Below, one piece after another: positions 1-10,886 of a stretch of 53,009 nucleotides of DNA. This stretch comes from Phoronis australis. Taxonomy: Eukaryota > Phoronida > Phoronidae. The stretch spans positions 1-53,009 of the forward strand of contig NMRA01000876.1 of assembly GCA_002633005.1 (NCBI GenBank), read 5' to 3'. Below the pieces are notes generated by a model, which was given only the letters and a program-made list of their open reading frames with translations, had not been told where the DNA came from and made no database searches. Position 1 is the first letter of the stretch. Each line of letters starts with the position of its first letter. The translations under genes and the position numbers were made by a program.

Positions 1-138
1 TTGAGGAAGCAAAAAAAGCACGAGTCACGAATTTTCAATTAACTGTTGCTGCAGCCGTAGGCAGTGCAAAAAGCACAATTGCTTTTTTACTGATGGGAGC
101 CGTGATATCTTGCCACATTTGTTTATTGCACGCACACT

Positions 139-236
139 CGCTAGACGTGTCTACAGTCCATGAAACAATAATGTCCGCCAGTGGCCGTCCGATGGGATTT
201 CGCTAGGTGGACTGTCTCCCTATCTACGGTCTCTGA
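139..236 (+). repeat. 98-bp direct repeat, copy 1
   Basis: This stretch matches 701-798 at the same length and orientation, starting at CGCTAGACGT and ending at GGTCTCTGA, with scattered substitutions. The two copies are 562 bases apart. The rest of 1-990 holds no gene I can support; short open frames here run through the repeat and have no recognisable domain. Confidence 0.75.
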
Positions 237-700
237 TAGTAGCACCAAAGATGCTGAAGTTAATGACGCCATGCCTAATCTGACAGCACCACTGACAATT
301 CCCTCTACAGTCACGGGCACAATAGGGTCCGCTGGGTGCAGACTTTTCGGCATCCCCACTTGACTTACTTTCTCATGCAAGTCAACAACTTTCTGAAATG
401 AATGAATACAAAAATACATCTACACATGTTAACTACCTACAACTGTCTACTTGTCCACACCAACATTTTTAACAAACAGCCTGGCTCAAGACTCATCCTC
501 TGATTTTCAGCAGTCCGCTTTTTTATAACTATAGTATGTAGNCCGGCATATCTTGTTTTGAAGTTACTTGACACAGCACTACCCTCAGAGGTATTCACTA
601 TGGGAAATCTATATGAACTACATGATCAGATAAAATATCTTGTCTCTGTGACCACTGACTACGAGTATCAGCCATATTCCTTTTTTCCCACACACACACC

Positions 701-798
701 CGCTAGACGTCTCTACGGTCCATGGAACAACAATGGCCGCCAGTGGCCGTCCAATAGGATTTCGCTAGGTGAAACGTCTCCCTCTCTACGGTCTCTGA
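701..798 (+). repeat. 98-bp direct repeat, copy 2
   Basis: Second copy of the repeat at 139-236. Both contain the word AGTGGCCGTCC. It could be a fragment of a dispersed element or a local duplication; no target duplication or terminal inverted repeat was found around either copy. Confidence 0.75.
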
Positions 799-1002
799 TT
801 AAGTTTTTATGCATTATCGGATAACCAGGCAAAACCGAGGCACGAAAGGGGATTGGAGATTGAAAGACTGTTTAACGGGAGTACAATTCAAGATCCCATT
901 GAAAAATTATTGTTTTTCCCTTTCGATCCACAAACGGCGAAAGGTCGTGTGGCTTGTACTTATTCATTATTACTAGCGATCATTTGTACTAAAAAAGCAC
1001 AT

Positions 1003-1339
1003 GTTTAAGTACAAGGAAATTCCTGTGCAAATGTGGTTTAAAATGTTTGATACAAAAATATTACCGATCTTGTTATATGGTTCTGAGATTTCACCCCGTA
1101 CAAGACATTGAAATCGTACAAAATAAATTTTGCAAATTTTTATTGGGACTTGGTCAGCATGTCTCAAACGCTGCAATGAGTGGAGAGCTTGGTAGAGTGA
1201 CAATGAAGGTACATCTATTATTGAGAATTGTTAAATACTGGTTAAAAATTATCAATTTCCCAAGCCATCGTTATTTTAGGGTATGCTACAATGTGCAATA
1301 TGAAATGGGTGAGCAAAATAAGTCTTGCTGGGCTCTTAA
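1003..1339 (+). pseudogene. Reverse transcriptase, thumb/C-terminal part, broken
   Basis: The frame reads through the conserved segment FDTKILPILLYGSEI, then needs a small frame change near 1085 to continue as DIEIVQNKFCKFLLGLG and GELGR near 1100-1200. This is the usual order downstream of the catalytic YxDD region in LINE-type reverse transcriptases. The catalytic core itself is absent because the element is 5'-truncated. Coding continuity stops at 1339, where the TTAA-flanked insert begins, and resumes at 3503 in the same frame (codons for Ala-Leu-Asn before the insert, Val-Lys-Arg after it). Confidence 0.85.
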
Positions 1340-3498
1340 TGTCCTTCTCTCACGCGTTTTTAACCCTTATTACATGGTTAGAAGATGTTATAAGGATCCA
1401 ATAAGTACCTACCCCATAACTAATACACGATCCCTACTCGAAAACAGTTTAAATGAACGCGCCACTCACGATTCGCACCCGAAGAAACACCGCCATTTTG
1501 AACTTGCCGCGAACCCGGAAGTACAATTCATTCAGGAACTAAGGCCGAGAAAACGCCGTCAGTGCGACTGGAGCAGTGCCTGTACTGTTACCAGCCAGCA
1601 AACGGGGATAAAATAATCGACAGCGCGCCTTAATTTTGATAAAGTCAAACTACGGACAATTTTGACAGAAATTATTTTGCCAGACTCGGGACCGCAGCCT
1701 ATCGGACCCGGTGCGGATCGAGACCAGACACTTGCAAACGGTAAATGCATGCGGTTGCAAGCTGTTTTGTCGAAGTAAAATGGTCAAATCATAAATGCTG
1801 CATATATCCAAGGGTAGTTTCAGACACTTGCATGAAGTTACGGGCTGGTTAGTCCTGTGTCACACTGCCGCGGCAGACCTTAGTTAGCCTCAGTCACCAG
1901 CTGCCAGTGAAGACTATCGTCAAAATACAGCTTGTCAGTAGGCCTATACAGCTTTGCGCCAAGGCTGCCCTTAGGCCTAACTGGTCGCTGGCCACAGCGC
2001 TCGCTCAAACGAGGTTTATTTGGAACTTGGGTACTTCTGGCGAACTGTGCAAAGTTGTTGGCTTTCAATAGAGATTTTCCCAGACTTTGTATGAGCGCAC
2101 CAAGCCTAAAAGAATGGGGGGGGGGGGCTGGAATTTTTGGGAATGTCTATCTTTTACTATCTTTAAGTATGACAAGTCGAATACAACATGTTATCAATTT
2201 TTATTCATTAACCCAACATAATAAGTAACTTAAAATGCAAAATACTTTACATTTAGCATTACAAACACTATTCAACAGCAACAGTTTCCATGATATGAAA
2301 GTGGACATACATGTAACTATTACCATGGTGACGGAATAGTATTTCCTTACACCAGAATTTGACAAGCATCATTTAAAAAAATATGAAGTGTTGCAAGGAA
2401 CAAGAATTAGAGGCTTGAAGCTTCACAATCCAACATAGCTTATTTCTCAAATTAAGATTATTCATATTGTTGAGTTGATAACCTGAAATAATTCGAATAT
2501 ATCTTATATTTTTTGCACAAAAAAACCACGAAAATTGAACAAAGTTTCTTTTTTGTAGCAACGTTTGTCAAAATGTATCAACGTTAAATCTTCACAAATT
2601 ACAAAGTAGCCGATTGAACATGCCTTTGAGCTCAGCAAGTCGCCATGTTGTCGGTGCCGCCAGAAATGAGACGAAGTCCAACGGGAATTGTGAGCACATT
2701 TATCACTTAAAGAGTAACAACTGCGAGGCTGAAATTTGGTGAACACTGTTAAATCGTGCAGAATAGTAAGTAAAGATATGTCTAACTAAATTTCACCGTA
2801 ATTTGTTGGCGAAACAATTTACACAAAGTTATAAACTCGTAACTTATCCCGCTGTCCTCCAATATGTCCGACGCGATCCAAACAAATTGACCCAAATTTC
2901 ACCACAAAACTTGCAATAACTTTACAGTGCTTGCCCCGATTTTGATACTTTTTCGATTTTTACTGAGTAGAATGCACTACCTTTCCGATGATAGCAAAGT
3001 ATTTTTTCAAAACTAGGAAAAAAATAAAACCGAAAAAAAATTGGTTCGACCCATATTGGTTCCTAGGTTCGAACCGGCCTACGTAAGGAACTAAACACCA
3101 ATGCTATTTTAACATACTAAGTACGCGTAACATTCCAAAAAATTCAACGACCACTAACTACAAACTATAAATACACTACATATGCGAACGAATCACGAGA
3201 TATTACTAACAAAACAAAATAATGAAGACTTTTCGAGCAAGCCATAGCACATTCAGTTACAAGGAAAAAATGGCGGCTTTCAGGACAAGTTCCTGAACTG
3301 ATGAGCCGGAAATGTGGGTACGGAAATAACCGATAACAACCGGTAATCATACGCTCAGAGAGAAGGGTCAAATACTGTTAAAAATCGCTTTTGGCAAGAA
3401 AGGCGAAAAGAATATAAAGAAAGGGTGTCGAAAATAAGAATTTATGTAGTAAGCATTTTCGGATACTGGAACCACATGGGCAGTTTGAGAGAAGGACT
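1340..3498. mobile_element. TTAA-flanked DNA transposon nested in the retrotransposon
   Basis: The insert has terminal inverted repeats TGTCCTTCTCTCA (1340-1352) and TGAGAGAAGGACT (3486-3498), matching at 12 of 13 positions. TTAA lies on both sides (1336-1339 and 3499-3502). Removing the insert plus one TTAA restores a continuous reverse transcriptase frame, which is independent proof of the boundaries. TTAA target sites are known for piggyBac and Kolobok superfamilies. I find no transposase in the 2.16 kb, so this is probably a non-autonomous copy. It contains a poly-G run near 2116-2126 and is otherwise AT-rich with no recognisable gene. Confidence 0.85.
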
Positions 3499-3502
3499 TT
3501 AA

Positions 3503-4040
3503 TGTTAAACGATTGTTATTTGCTTATGGGTTTGGAGTTGTTTGGATACAACAAGGTGTTGGCGATGCTGCCTCATTTATAAGTGAATTTAAACAATGAT
3601 GCTTTGATATTGACATCCAGGATTGGAGAAACAATATTTTTTCTCAATCTTTAGATGTTTACAAAACAATTAAATGTAACTTTGTAGTAGAAAAATACGT
3701 AACATGTTTAGAAAATAGACTTCATAGAATTGCCCTTGCAAGGTTTAGATGCTCCGCACATTCGTTAATGATTATCCAGGGAAGGTTCAGTGGATTTGAC
3801 AGAGAAGACAGATTATGTCCCTGCTGTGACAGTGGGAAAGTGGAAACGGAATTCCACTTTCTTCTCGAATGCAATTTATATTCGGATTTACGAGTGCGGT
3901 TTTTACCAAGGTACGATAAGGTGGAAGATACAGTATTCAGAAATGTTCTACAGACTCATGACTTAAATGTTCTGAGAAAAGTTGCTAGATATTTAGTTAA
4001 TGCGGAGAAACGCCGAAATGAGTTCCTTGATATGAATTAA
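3503..4040 (+). pseudogene. Retrotransposon ORF2 C-terminal region with one internal stop
   Basis: The frame starts at the retrotransposon side of the nested insert, reads LLFAYGFGVVWIQQGVG, hits one TGA near 3597 where Arg (CGA) would be expected, and continues to a TAA at 4038. Typical late LINE features are visible: QDWRNN, then ENRLHRIALARFR, the paired cysteines LCPCC, and ETEFHFLLEC followed by Y..LR. The TGA is easily explained by CpG decay (CGA to TGA). The stretch after about 3768 is fully open for 90 codons. Confidence 0.85.
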
Positions 4041-4274
4041 TTTAGACTTGAAAAATTATTGTACTCTCTTTGTGTTATATATTGTAATGTGGGCCGGAGG
4101 CCTGTTACATGAAATAAAAATAAAAAAAAAATTCCGATCATTTTTACTAGCGATTAATTTTTACTTGCGATTTTTGCGTGGCGGTGAAATTTCCCCGTCA
4201 CGATTAGTTGTGTGGCGGTCAGTTTGAGTATGATTTACGAGTGGCGGGGCCAAAAACGAGCGTGGCGGGCCGCC

Positions 4275-4432
4275 CAGTGCTGTAGCGGTAAAATTATAGG
4301 TAAGTAGGCGCCCAGAGTCCACCGTATCACCTTGAGCACTGAACGTAACTTACGGTGCGTAGGCGCTACGTTCAAATGCCTGAAAAGGTGGTTGGCTGCG
4401 CCAACGTGCACCTACGCCCCACTACAGCACTG
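4275..4432. mobile_element. hAT-type MITE, 158 bp
   Basis: The ends are CAGTGCTGTAG at the left and CTACAGCACTG (reading ACTACAGCACTG) at the right, a perfect 11-bp terminal inverted repeat. The flanks are an exact 8-bp duplication, GGGCCGCC at 4267-4274 and again at 4433-4440. An 8-bp target duplication with CAG-type ends is the established signature of hAT transposons. The 158-bp length leaves no room for a transposase, so this is a non-autonomous miniature copy. The exact duplication suggests a fairly recent insertion. Confidence 0.88.
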
Positions 4433-4697
4433 GGGCCGCCCAGAAGTTTACACGAAGGGGAAACGCTGATCATGACATCATACAGAAGAGTATACATGTA
4501 GCTACATATATCTACCTTTAAGTCACAATCACAAATTCCCCGCCTCGATGGTATTAAATAATTAAGTGATGAGGTCGGGATCATCGAAAATGCAATTCCA
4601 CACGAGTTCGCATTTTGTGATAGCCAAAGTAACAAGAACACAAATAATAAAACAACAGATTCTTAACAATTAACTAGCTCATTTCTGGCTCACTATA

Positions 4698-4880
4698 ATT
4701 GACCTATCGCAATCTCCGCCCCCTTGCGTTATGTCGACAAACAAACAAAACATTCACCGTTCTGCCCGGCGACGTGTTGTTTGTGAGGTAAAATGGCGGC
4801 GTGGAAACCAATGTGTGTCAAGAATGCTGCGTTCTGACTGGTCAGTTAGCCGTCACTCAAAATCCCGGCGATAGGTCAAT
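4698..4880. mobile_element. 183-bp MITE with 13-bp inverted ends
   Basis: ATTGACCTATCGC at 4698-4710 is the exact reverse complement of GCGATAGGTCAAT at 4868-4880. The interior (about 4794-4848) is shared in inverted orientation with 46717-46774, so it belongs to a dispersed family. No convincing target duplication was found, so the superfamily is not assigned. Confidence 0.7.
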
Positions 4881-6420
4881 ATTGCAACACGCGACTAAGC
4901 CGAGATACTGGATGACTGTCGACACAGTGATTTCTGCGGGTGTGCCGTTATCCTTCCAAAGGCCCATTCTCCTGAGACGGCTATGTAACAAAGAGAGACT
5001 GAGGTTCGTGGTGGTTCCACATCAGGAAGATGATTATGCACACTAGTTTCATTGGCATACAAAGTAAATGAGTTAGTAGATGAAATACACATTTGATCTT
5101 TAACCAATTTTATCAAGAAAACCGAGGCTGACGAAACTGAAAAAATCCACCCCTTCGTCAAGTAACCAAATCTGGATAGAGTTGAGTAACGCTAGGACCT
5201 GGGCAAAAAATCAAGACTTCGCGAGATTACGTGATATATTGCCGTGTGTTTTCAATGAGAACAATCATGTGATTTTGGCTAAGTTTTCTTTCCGCGACTT
5301 ACTGCACAGTTCCGTATACTCTCCTATGAGCTATACATTTATCTCCTGTGTACTTTCACGATCAAGGTTATTGTCTGATTCTTAAACATACTTCTGCATG
5401 ACGTCTATGTATTATGTACATAGTATTCTAACTCTGGGGCTAGAGTTCGTTGATGTATTCTGAGAAACTTTTGTTTTCAGTTCTTTCCCGTTGATTTGTT
5501 GTGTGTTCGCGTGCAGAATTCAGTTTAATATACAATTTGCGATGAAACATTTATTGAAAGTAAGCAACTGAGGTATACAACACATTTCACAGATACAGAA
5601 AACTTTCTGTCAATCAAAAGTTAAAAAATGCACATGCTAGTTTCATGAGTTTGCTTGACACTCAGTGACAACCGTCATTCCTTTGTTATCCACTAGTCGT
5701 TAATTGCCACACACAGTTTCCATAAAGGCCTAGCCTAGCGCTTACAAACGTGTTTTTAGACCAATTCGCCTAACAGAAACATGCTTCGAAAAAGTGATCA
5801 TGGAGCGACTTCGAAATCGTTTACACACCGGGCCTCAGGTCCAATTGGAAAATGTGGGCAGTGTAGGGTGGCTTCACTTTTGCAATTTTCGCCCGCTTTG
5901 AGTTGCGCTGAAATATTTGAAAAAACTTCTTAAGAAGTTTTCACTGGTAATCTAGTTGTTGAACTTTCTGCAAAGAGAAACATAGTAGGTATTTCAAACT
6001 CATGACCCTTCAAGTCCACGACTGCAGCTGGTGGACGACACAAGTCTTCGAAAGATGACTGTCATTCGTTCCGAACAACTCCAATGACTCGCTTAGATGC
6101 AAAGTCACTTCGAGGGAAGCGTTCCGTAGACTAGACGCCAGACACTGGGGAGTGAGGATAGAGTTGCCATTGCATGTAATTCATGGCATTAACTTTCAAA
6201 CATTTTCGTGGAGTCCCCTTTTCCGGAGAAATTGCTACCGGAACCCACGCCGGGAAACAGGATGTTTCCGAAAGACCTCCGTTCAGTGTCCTCTCGAGCG
6301 AATAAAAACAAATTCGGTATTAGACTGATAAGCAGAAAGAAAACGCTTTGTATAAGAAAGAGATGTCTAAGAATTCATAATCATACCATTCGCCATTTCG
6401 TTCGCAAAATCTCCCACGTA
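4881..6420. other. Intergenic stretch, 3' side of the LRR-Ig gene
   Basis: I see no gene here; open frames are short and domain-free. On the minus strand, relevant to the LRR-Ig transcript, one AATAAA (TTTATT near 5549-5554 on the plus strand) is a candidate polyadenylation signal. That would give a 3' UTR of about 0.87 kb. No closer canonical signal was noticed. Confidence 0.4.
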
Positions 6421-9189
6421 CTATTCATCTGTCTGTTCACATCGACAAGTGTCTGACGCCTGACGCTCACGTCGTATTCTAGTGAATCTAGAACACAAGA
6501 GCTGTTTAATGAAGCAGCAAAACGGTGCACATATTATGCCAGCCACTGCGCCGACAATTGTGAACACAATATCCATGACCGTCATTTTGCCTTTTCGGCT
6601 CGACTTGCATGACAATGGAGTGCGAACAGAACTTGAACTTATCAAATTTACAGTTTCACAACTGTAGTCTGCCAAGGACAACTGGTCACTCTGAAAACGG
6701 ACAGATCCGGTGTTCTCTAACACAGAGCGGTTTTCCAACGGTTGGAATTCAATAACTTCATTTGACGGTGTGGTAATCTTTATCATCGGCGCTGGGTCAC
6801 CAGAGGCCGTGCAACTAACCTCGACGTATCCTTCGTGAACTCTAAACTGCAGACGAGGCTGGGACGTTTTTCTACACACAAGTGTTTTACCAATAAAAGT
6901 GTCAATAGGGAAACTTTTCTTGAAAGGAGTTTTACACTCTATAAATCTGTGGTAATTGACAACACTTTTAAGTTTTTCTTGGAACTCGTTCAACTCACAG
7001 TTACAATGAATTGGATTTCCACTCAAGTAGAAGACATTTGAACCAAACTCAGCAGAAACAGTTTGGATTTTGTTATTTTCCAATTTTACTACACGTAAGT
7101 TCGCCATTCCTGCAAACGATTCGTATTCTACGAATACTAATTCATTGTTGTTGAGGTCAATTTCGCTGAGCGTGTTGACACAATCAAACACATTTTTGAA
7201 AATATTTCGAATGCGATTGTGATCTAGTTTAACATACCGCAATTGTTTTAGATTGCAAAAAGTACCTTTTTGTAAGTCAACGATTTGATTTTGTGAAAGA
7301 ACAAGAGTAGTCAGCACCATGAAATATCTGGAAAAAATATTGCGGTTAACGGTTGCGATGTTATTGTTTTGAAGTTGAAGGGACTCCAAATTATACATGA
7401 AGACGAAACATTCGTTGTCTAATTGGTTTATCTCATTAAAACCAAGAGACAGTTTTCTAAGATTGAAGAGTCCCCACAGCCACTCTTTGCTTACTGTCTT
7501 AATGTTATTGCCGTGAAGATCTAGCTCTTCCAGCTTCCTTAAGTTCTTGAAGGAATACCGCTGAATCGACACTATGGTGTTATTTGATACATCAAGTACT
7601 ATTAGGTCAGATAAAGGTGAAAACATCGATGGAGATATGTAACGAAGAAAGTTATCAGCTAAAGTCAGCTCTGTCGTATTTAATTGCCACCAAAAGGCCT
7701 GTTCCAGGATTTCGATGATATTGCAGCCTCTGAAGTTTAACTTTTGACTTCTTACATTCTTAAGGAATTCCTTTGATAAACTTATATTATTCATTCTACT
7801 ATTAACCACTCTAAGTCCAAGAAACCAAACGCTATTTATATTCGGTGATTTGGGCGTTTCCATGACTACGGACGGTAAGCTAACGGTAGTGGTCATATTT
7901 TTTATAGTTAGCGTGAAATCCGATAATCCACCTAACTTCATTTTTGTCAAACTCGCGACAGCGTCAACTTCAAGATCAAGACATTGAAGATTCTTCATGT
8001 CCACGAAAACGTCTTCATGAACGGATGTAATGATGTTACCAGATAACAACAATGTCGACAATTTTGTTAGATTTGAAAATGTTTCCCGTTTCAAATTTGT
8101 GAGCAAGTTATGCGATATGTCTAATACGATCAAATTATTAAGGTTAACCGTATCAAAAGTTTCCAGCTCGTTAGAGCTTAAAAAAAGATGAGTTAAATTG
8201 TGCAACCCTTTAAATAATTCTTTTGGTAAGTTACGTACCAAATTTCCCTCCAACCTGATGTAACGTAAACTCCGAAGAGTTCGAAATGCACTAGGTTGAA
8301 TTTCGCGGATACTATTTTTGCTGATAACCAAATCCTTAAGCTCTTGAAGACCATCGAAATAGAGCTTTGAAATGTATGTCAGATTGTTCAGTTCCATGTT
8401 TAATGTTCTCAGACGATAGGTGTCAGTAAAGGCCGACGTGCCAATGGTCGCTATCTCGTTCCTCTTTATTTGTAGAAACACAAGATGTCCGAGACCAAGA
8501 AACGCAGTTGGTGTGATCTCTTGCAAGCAGTTGTCTGACAACACAAGATTCTTTAAATGTATTAAATGAGCAAACGGTCCATTCTTCAATTTTTTAACTC
8601 TGTTGAAGCTGACATCCAACCTCACCAGATTGCTTAAACCCTTGAACACATCCATCGAAATGTTACTCAGTTTGTTCCTCCTGAGTTGTAAGGTTTTTAG
8701 ATTGGAAAGGGTTTTGAATGAATTATCTTGAACAATTGTTATCAAATTTTCCTGCAAGTTCAGTAGTGCGAGTGAAGAGAGACCATGGAATGTCATTTCC
8801 TGTATCTCCGTTATTTTGTTCTTGGCCAGATGGAGCGCCTCCACATCCACCATTCGCTCAAATGCTCCATCGTCTATCCTGCTCACATTGTTACCTTTCA
8901 AGCTAAGATGCTTAACACCATCCAGTCCTCGTAGGAAGTCTTTTCTTATATGTGAGATCTGGTTTTCATCGAGTTGCAAGCTTCTCACCTTAAACGAGAG
9001 GTTGTTGAATTTATTGCCTGAAATCTCCCGAATTCCACACCTGGCTAAGTTGATGTTACCCCATCGATGTTTGGCCTGAATAACAGACTCTGAAACTATT
9101 GAACAATCTATTGCCCCGGCTAGGCAAATACACTTATAAAAAGATACAGCTGTGATCAGAAATAGGATGAAATTGTTCCTAAGAGCCAT
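6421..9189 (-). CDS. LRR-Ig single-pass membrane receptor (single exon, 922 residues)
   Basis: This encodes a type I membrane protein with a signal peptide (about residues 1-26, hydrophobic FILFLITAV), some 26 leucine-rich repeats of 24-residue period (about 40-720; e.g. LKTLQLRRNKL, LIVLDVSNNTI), and an LRRCT cap with clustered cysteines (CNCEL). An immunoglobulin-like domain follows (about 775-860; VSCTASGDPAP to ADYSCE), then one membrane span (about 872-894) and a short basic, Cys-containing tail. The Ig domain keeps both cysteines but lacks the usual core Trp. No TIR domain is present, so this is not a Toll-like receptor. LRR-Ig proteins act in adhesion, neural guidance or immune recognition; which applies here is unknown. 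The frame is open upstream to a TTG at 9217-9219, but the first ATG is at 9187-9189, just before the signal peptide. The gene has no introns. Confidence 0.93.
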   Translation of the reverse strand: MALRNNFILFLITAVSFYKCICLAGAIDCSIVSESVIQAKHRWGNINLARCGIREISGNKFNNLSFKVRSLQLDENQISHIRKDFLRGLDGVKHLSLKGNNVSRIDDGAFERMVDVEALHLAKNKITEIQEMTFHGLSSLALLNLQENLITIVQDNSFKTLSNLKTLQLRRNKLSNISMDVFKGLSNLVRLDVSFNRVKKLKNGPFAHLIHLKNLVLSDNCLQEITPTAFLGLGHLVFLQIKRNEIATIGTSAFTDTYRLRTLNMELNNLTYISKLYFDGLQELKDLVISKNSIREIQPSAFRTLRSLRYIRLEGNLVRNLPKELFKGLHNLTHLFLSSNELETFDTVNLNNLIVLDISHNLLTNLKRETFSNLTKLSTLLLSGNIITSVHEDVFVDMKNLQCLDLEVDAVASLTKMKLGGLSDFTLTIKNMTTTVSLPSVVMETPKSPNINSVWFLGLRVVNSRMNNISLSKEFLKNVRSQKLNFRGCNIIEILEQAFWWQLNTTELTLADNFLRYISPSMFSPLSDLIVLDVSNNTIVSIQRYSFKNLRKLEELDLHGNNIKTVSKEWLWGLFNLRKLSLGFNEINQLDNECFVFMYNLESLQLQNNNIATVNRNIFSRYFMVLTTLVLSQNQIVDLQKGTFCNLKQLRYVKLDHNRIRNIFKNVFDCVNTLSEIDLNNNELVFVEYESFAGMANLRVVKLENNKIQTVSAEFGSNVFYLSGNPIHCNCELNEFQEKLKSVVNYHRFIECKTPFKKSFPIDTFIGKTLVCRKTSQPRLQFRVHEGYVEVSCTASGDPAPMIKITTPSNEVIEFQPLENRSVLENTGSVRFQSDQLSLADYSCETVNLISSSSVRTPLSCKSSRKGKMTVMDIVFTIVGAVAGIICAPFCCFIKQLLCSRFTRIRRERQASDTCRCEQTDE

Positions 9190-9252
9190 TAGCAACGTCG
9201 ATGTAGGCGGTGACTTCAAATGGAAAATAGTAAATCAAAAGTAATCAGTGTC

Positions 9253-9263
9253 TTATATATATA
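9253..9263 (-). promoter_or_regulatory. TATA box of the LRR-Ig gene
   Basis: Read on the minus strand this is a TATATATATAAG tract about 65-75 bases upstream of the LRR-Ig start codon. With the usual 25-30 base spacing, transcription would begin near 9225-9230 and leave a 5' UTR of roughly 40 bases. That also excludes the upstream TTG as a useful start. The call is by motif and position only. Confidence 0.55.
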
Positions 9264-9589
9264 CCTTAACGCAAATTCATCCATCACAGTTTTCCCCATA
9301 TTTTAGAAAATTAGTTCTCAGAGGATGACATGTTGTGTTTAACACAAACTTTAAGAAAGTGACGTAAACATGTGTGGCTTTGTAAATTAGTGTTATATAA
9401 CATTTTCTGGGGTAAAGGGCATTAGTCTGTGCAGTGATATTGAGGGGCTTGTACGCAGTACGTGCTACGATCACTGTAAGTGTGTTAATAAATAATTTAA
9501 ACAAATGGCGGTGTCATTATTCAATGCCAATCAAACAACACTTTTCAGATGTAACGTAACCAACCACTCTTGGCGCTTTTTGTGTTCAT

Positions 9590-9644
9590 CTTTTCCCGGC
9601 ACCTGAAAAGGAGCCTTTCCTTTTCCCGGCATCTGAAAAGGAGC
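9590..9644 (+). repeat. Two 25-bp direct repeats at 30-base spacing upstream of the LRR-Ig gene
   Basis: CTTTTCCCGGCACCTGAAAA at 9590 recurs as CTTTTCCCGGCATCTGAAAA at 9620, both followed by GGAGC, with one difference. The inverted form CTTTTCAGATG lies at 9541-9551. The cluster lies about 400 bases upstream of the LRR-Ig start. It could be regulatory or a small repeat remnant. The rest of 9264-10290 holds no gene I can support. Confidence 0.6.
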
Positions 9645-10293
9645 ATGAAAATAATAGCCAAGGAGACCACATACCAGCACTGCCTTCGTATGAACGAGTG
9701 CAATGAATCCATTTTCGAAATAACATGTTTTGTTACGAGTCCAACAATTGCAGGATCTGAGCGTGTTCTACACTCTTTCTCAGTCATGCAACTTCGGGTA
9801 CTTTACAATATGGGCGGCGCTGTGTTTTATCAGCCCGTATAACTGTAACCCTGGAATGCCAACTGCGGTCTCGCGGCTGCTGAGCTTTCGCCGTGCATGC
9901 GTGACAGTTGTTTGCTTTCGTTTGTTCCGGCGTGTGTACTTGCTACGGAATTTACTGTCATTAAAAATTTCGCAACTCCAGCGTTTTTCAACCGAATTGC
10001 GTAAGAGCCATGTCATTAGAAAGCCCTTTGTCAGTTGTTGATTATTATACCAAAAGCAAAAGATAAATAATTTAATTCAGAAGTAATTGTCATTTCGCAT
10101 ACCTCACTGGTTTAAAGATATTTGTCATTCTAAAAACCAAAAGTGTTGCCGAAATGCGAAACAGCGTGTAATGAACCAGAAAAGTTATAAAAATTACTAG
10201 TTAAGCCATTAGGGAAACAATTTCAAGGATTCAAAAGGTTTCTATCCTATAGAGACAAAGGTTTTAGAATATGGGTGGATAATTTACTCAGGC

Positions 10294-10585
10294 ATTCGTA
10301 GCTCATTCACATACTCCTCTTATCCTAAGCAAGCATTTAGCTCCAATAGGTCTAGGGCGGTGTCCAAAAGTCAAATTATCGCATAGAATTGGCCATAATT
10401 CGGTGCACCATAAAGACATACGTTTAAGTTAAGCCAACCTTCTGTTGAAGTGGCCATTTACAAAAATTACTAAAATTGTTTTTTAAATGCTTCATAAATT
10501 CACGTACTGTGTTTGAACAACTACAAAATGAGCTCTCCTTAACTCTACAGGCGTAGTGTATACTAAAGGTTCTCATGAAAAAGTA
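10294..10585 (+). repeat. Dispersed repeat, copy A (inverted copy at 49126-49488)
   Basis: The stretch from ATTCGTAGCTCATTCACA to GTTCTCATGAAAAA is found inverted near 49126-49488, including the words GGCCATAATTCGGTGCACC (copy B, inverted: GGTGCACTCAATTACGGCC) and CTCTACAGGCGTAGTGTATAC. Copy B carries about 70 extra bases. No coding signal or terminal repeats were recognised, so the type is unknown. Confidence 0.65.
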
Positions 10586-10841
10586 AGTTTGAGTTTATTT
10601 TTTCGTGACAACAGCTCGTACGAGTCTTTGAGTTCAGTAATCTAGTGCCCTTCCTGCATGTGCCGATCGAATCTATCAATTGTGGTGAGAAGTTCAGTTG
10701 AACGCCATCATATGCTGACCGTGTGTAAGCCAACCATGCAGGCCTCGAACTTATATTTAAGTGTACGTTTAACAACCCGTTAGCGAGAGAAAGGGAATGG
10801 AACCTTCATATGTAATCAGTACTAGATACGCATAACTGTTG

Positions 10842-10846
<5 letters not shown>

Positions 10847-10886
<40 letters not shown>

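Larger units (their letters stand above)
991..4134 (+). mobile_element. 5'-truncated non-LTR retrotransposon, interrupted by a DNA element
   Basis: The element encodes the end of a LINE-type reverse transcriptase (motif ILPILLYGSEI near 1059-1091) and a C-terminal Cys/His region (LCPCC, then E.EFHFLLEC near 3810-3870). It ends in an A-rich tail at about 4113-4131. It is flanked by near-perfect target duplications, CGATCATTTGTACT at 977-990 and CGATCATTTTTACT at 4135-4148 (13 of 14 match). This supports target-primed insertion of a 5'-truncated copy. A 2.16-kb DNA element (1340-3498) splits it; without that insert about 0.98 kb of retrotransposon remains. The clade (CR1, Jockey or similar) cannot be fixed from this fragment. 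Confidence 0.88.

Noticed and set aside
9217-9219. TTG as start of the LRR-Ig protein (10 extra residues)
   Set aside because: Eukaryotic initiation should use the ATG at 9187-9189, which directly precedes the signal peptide.
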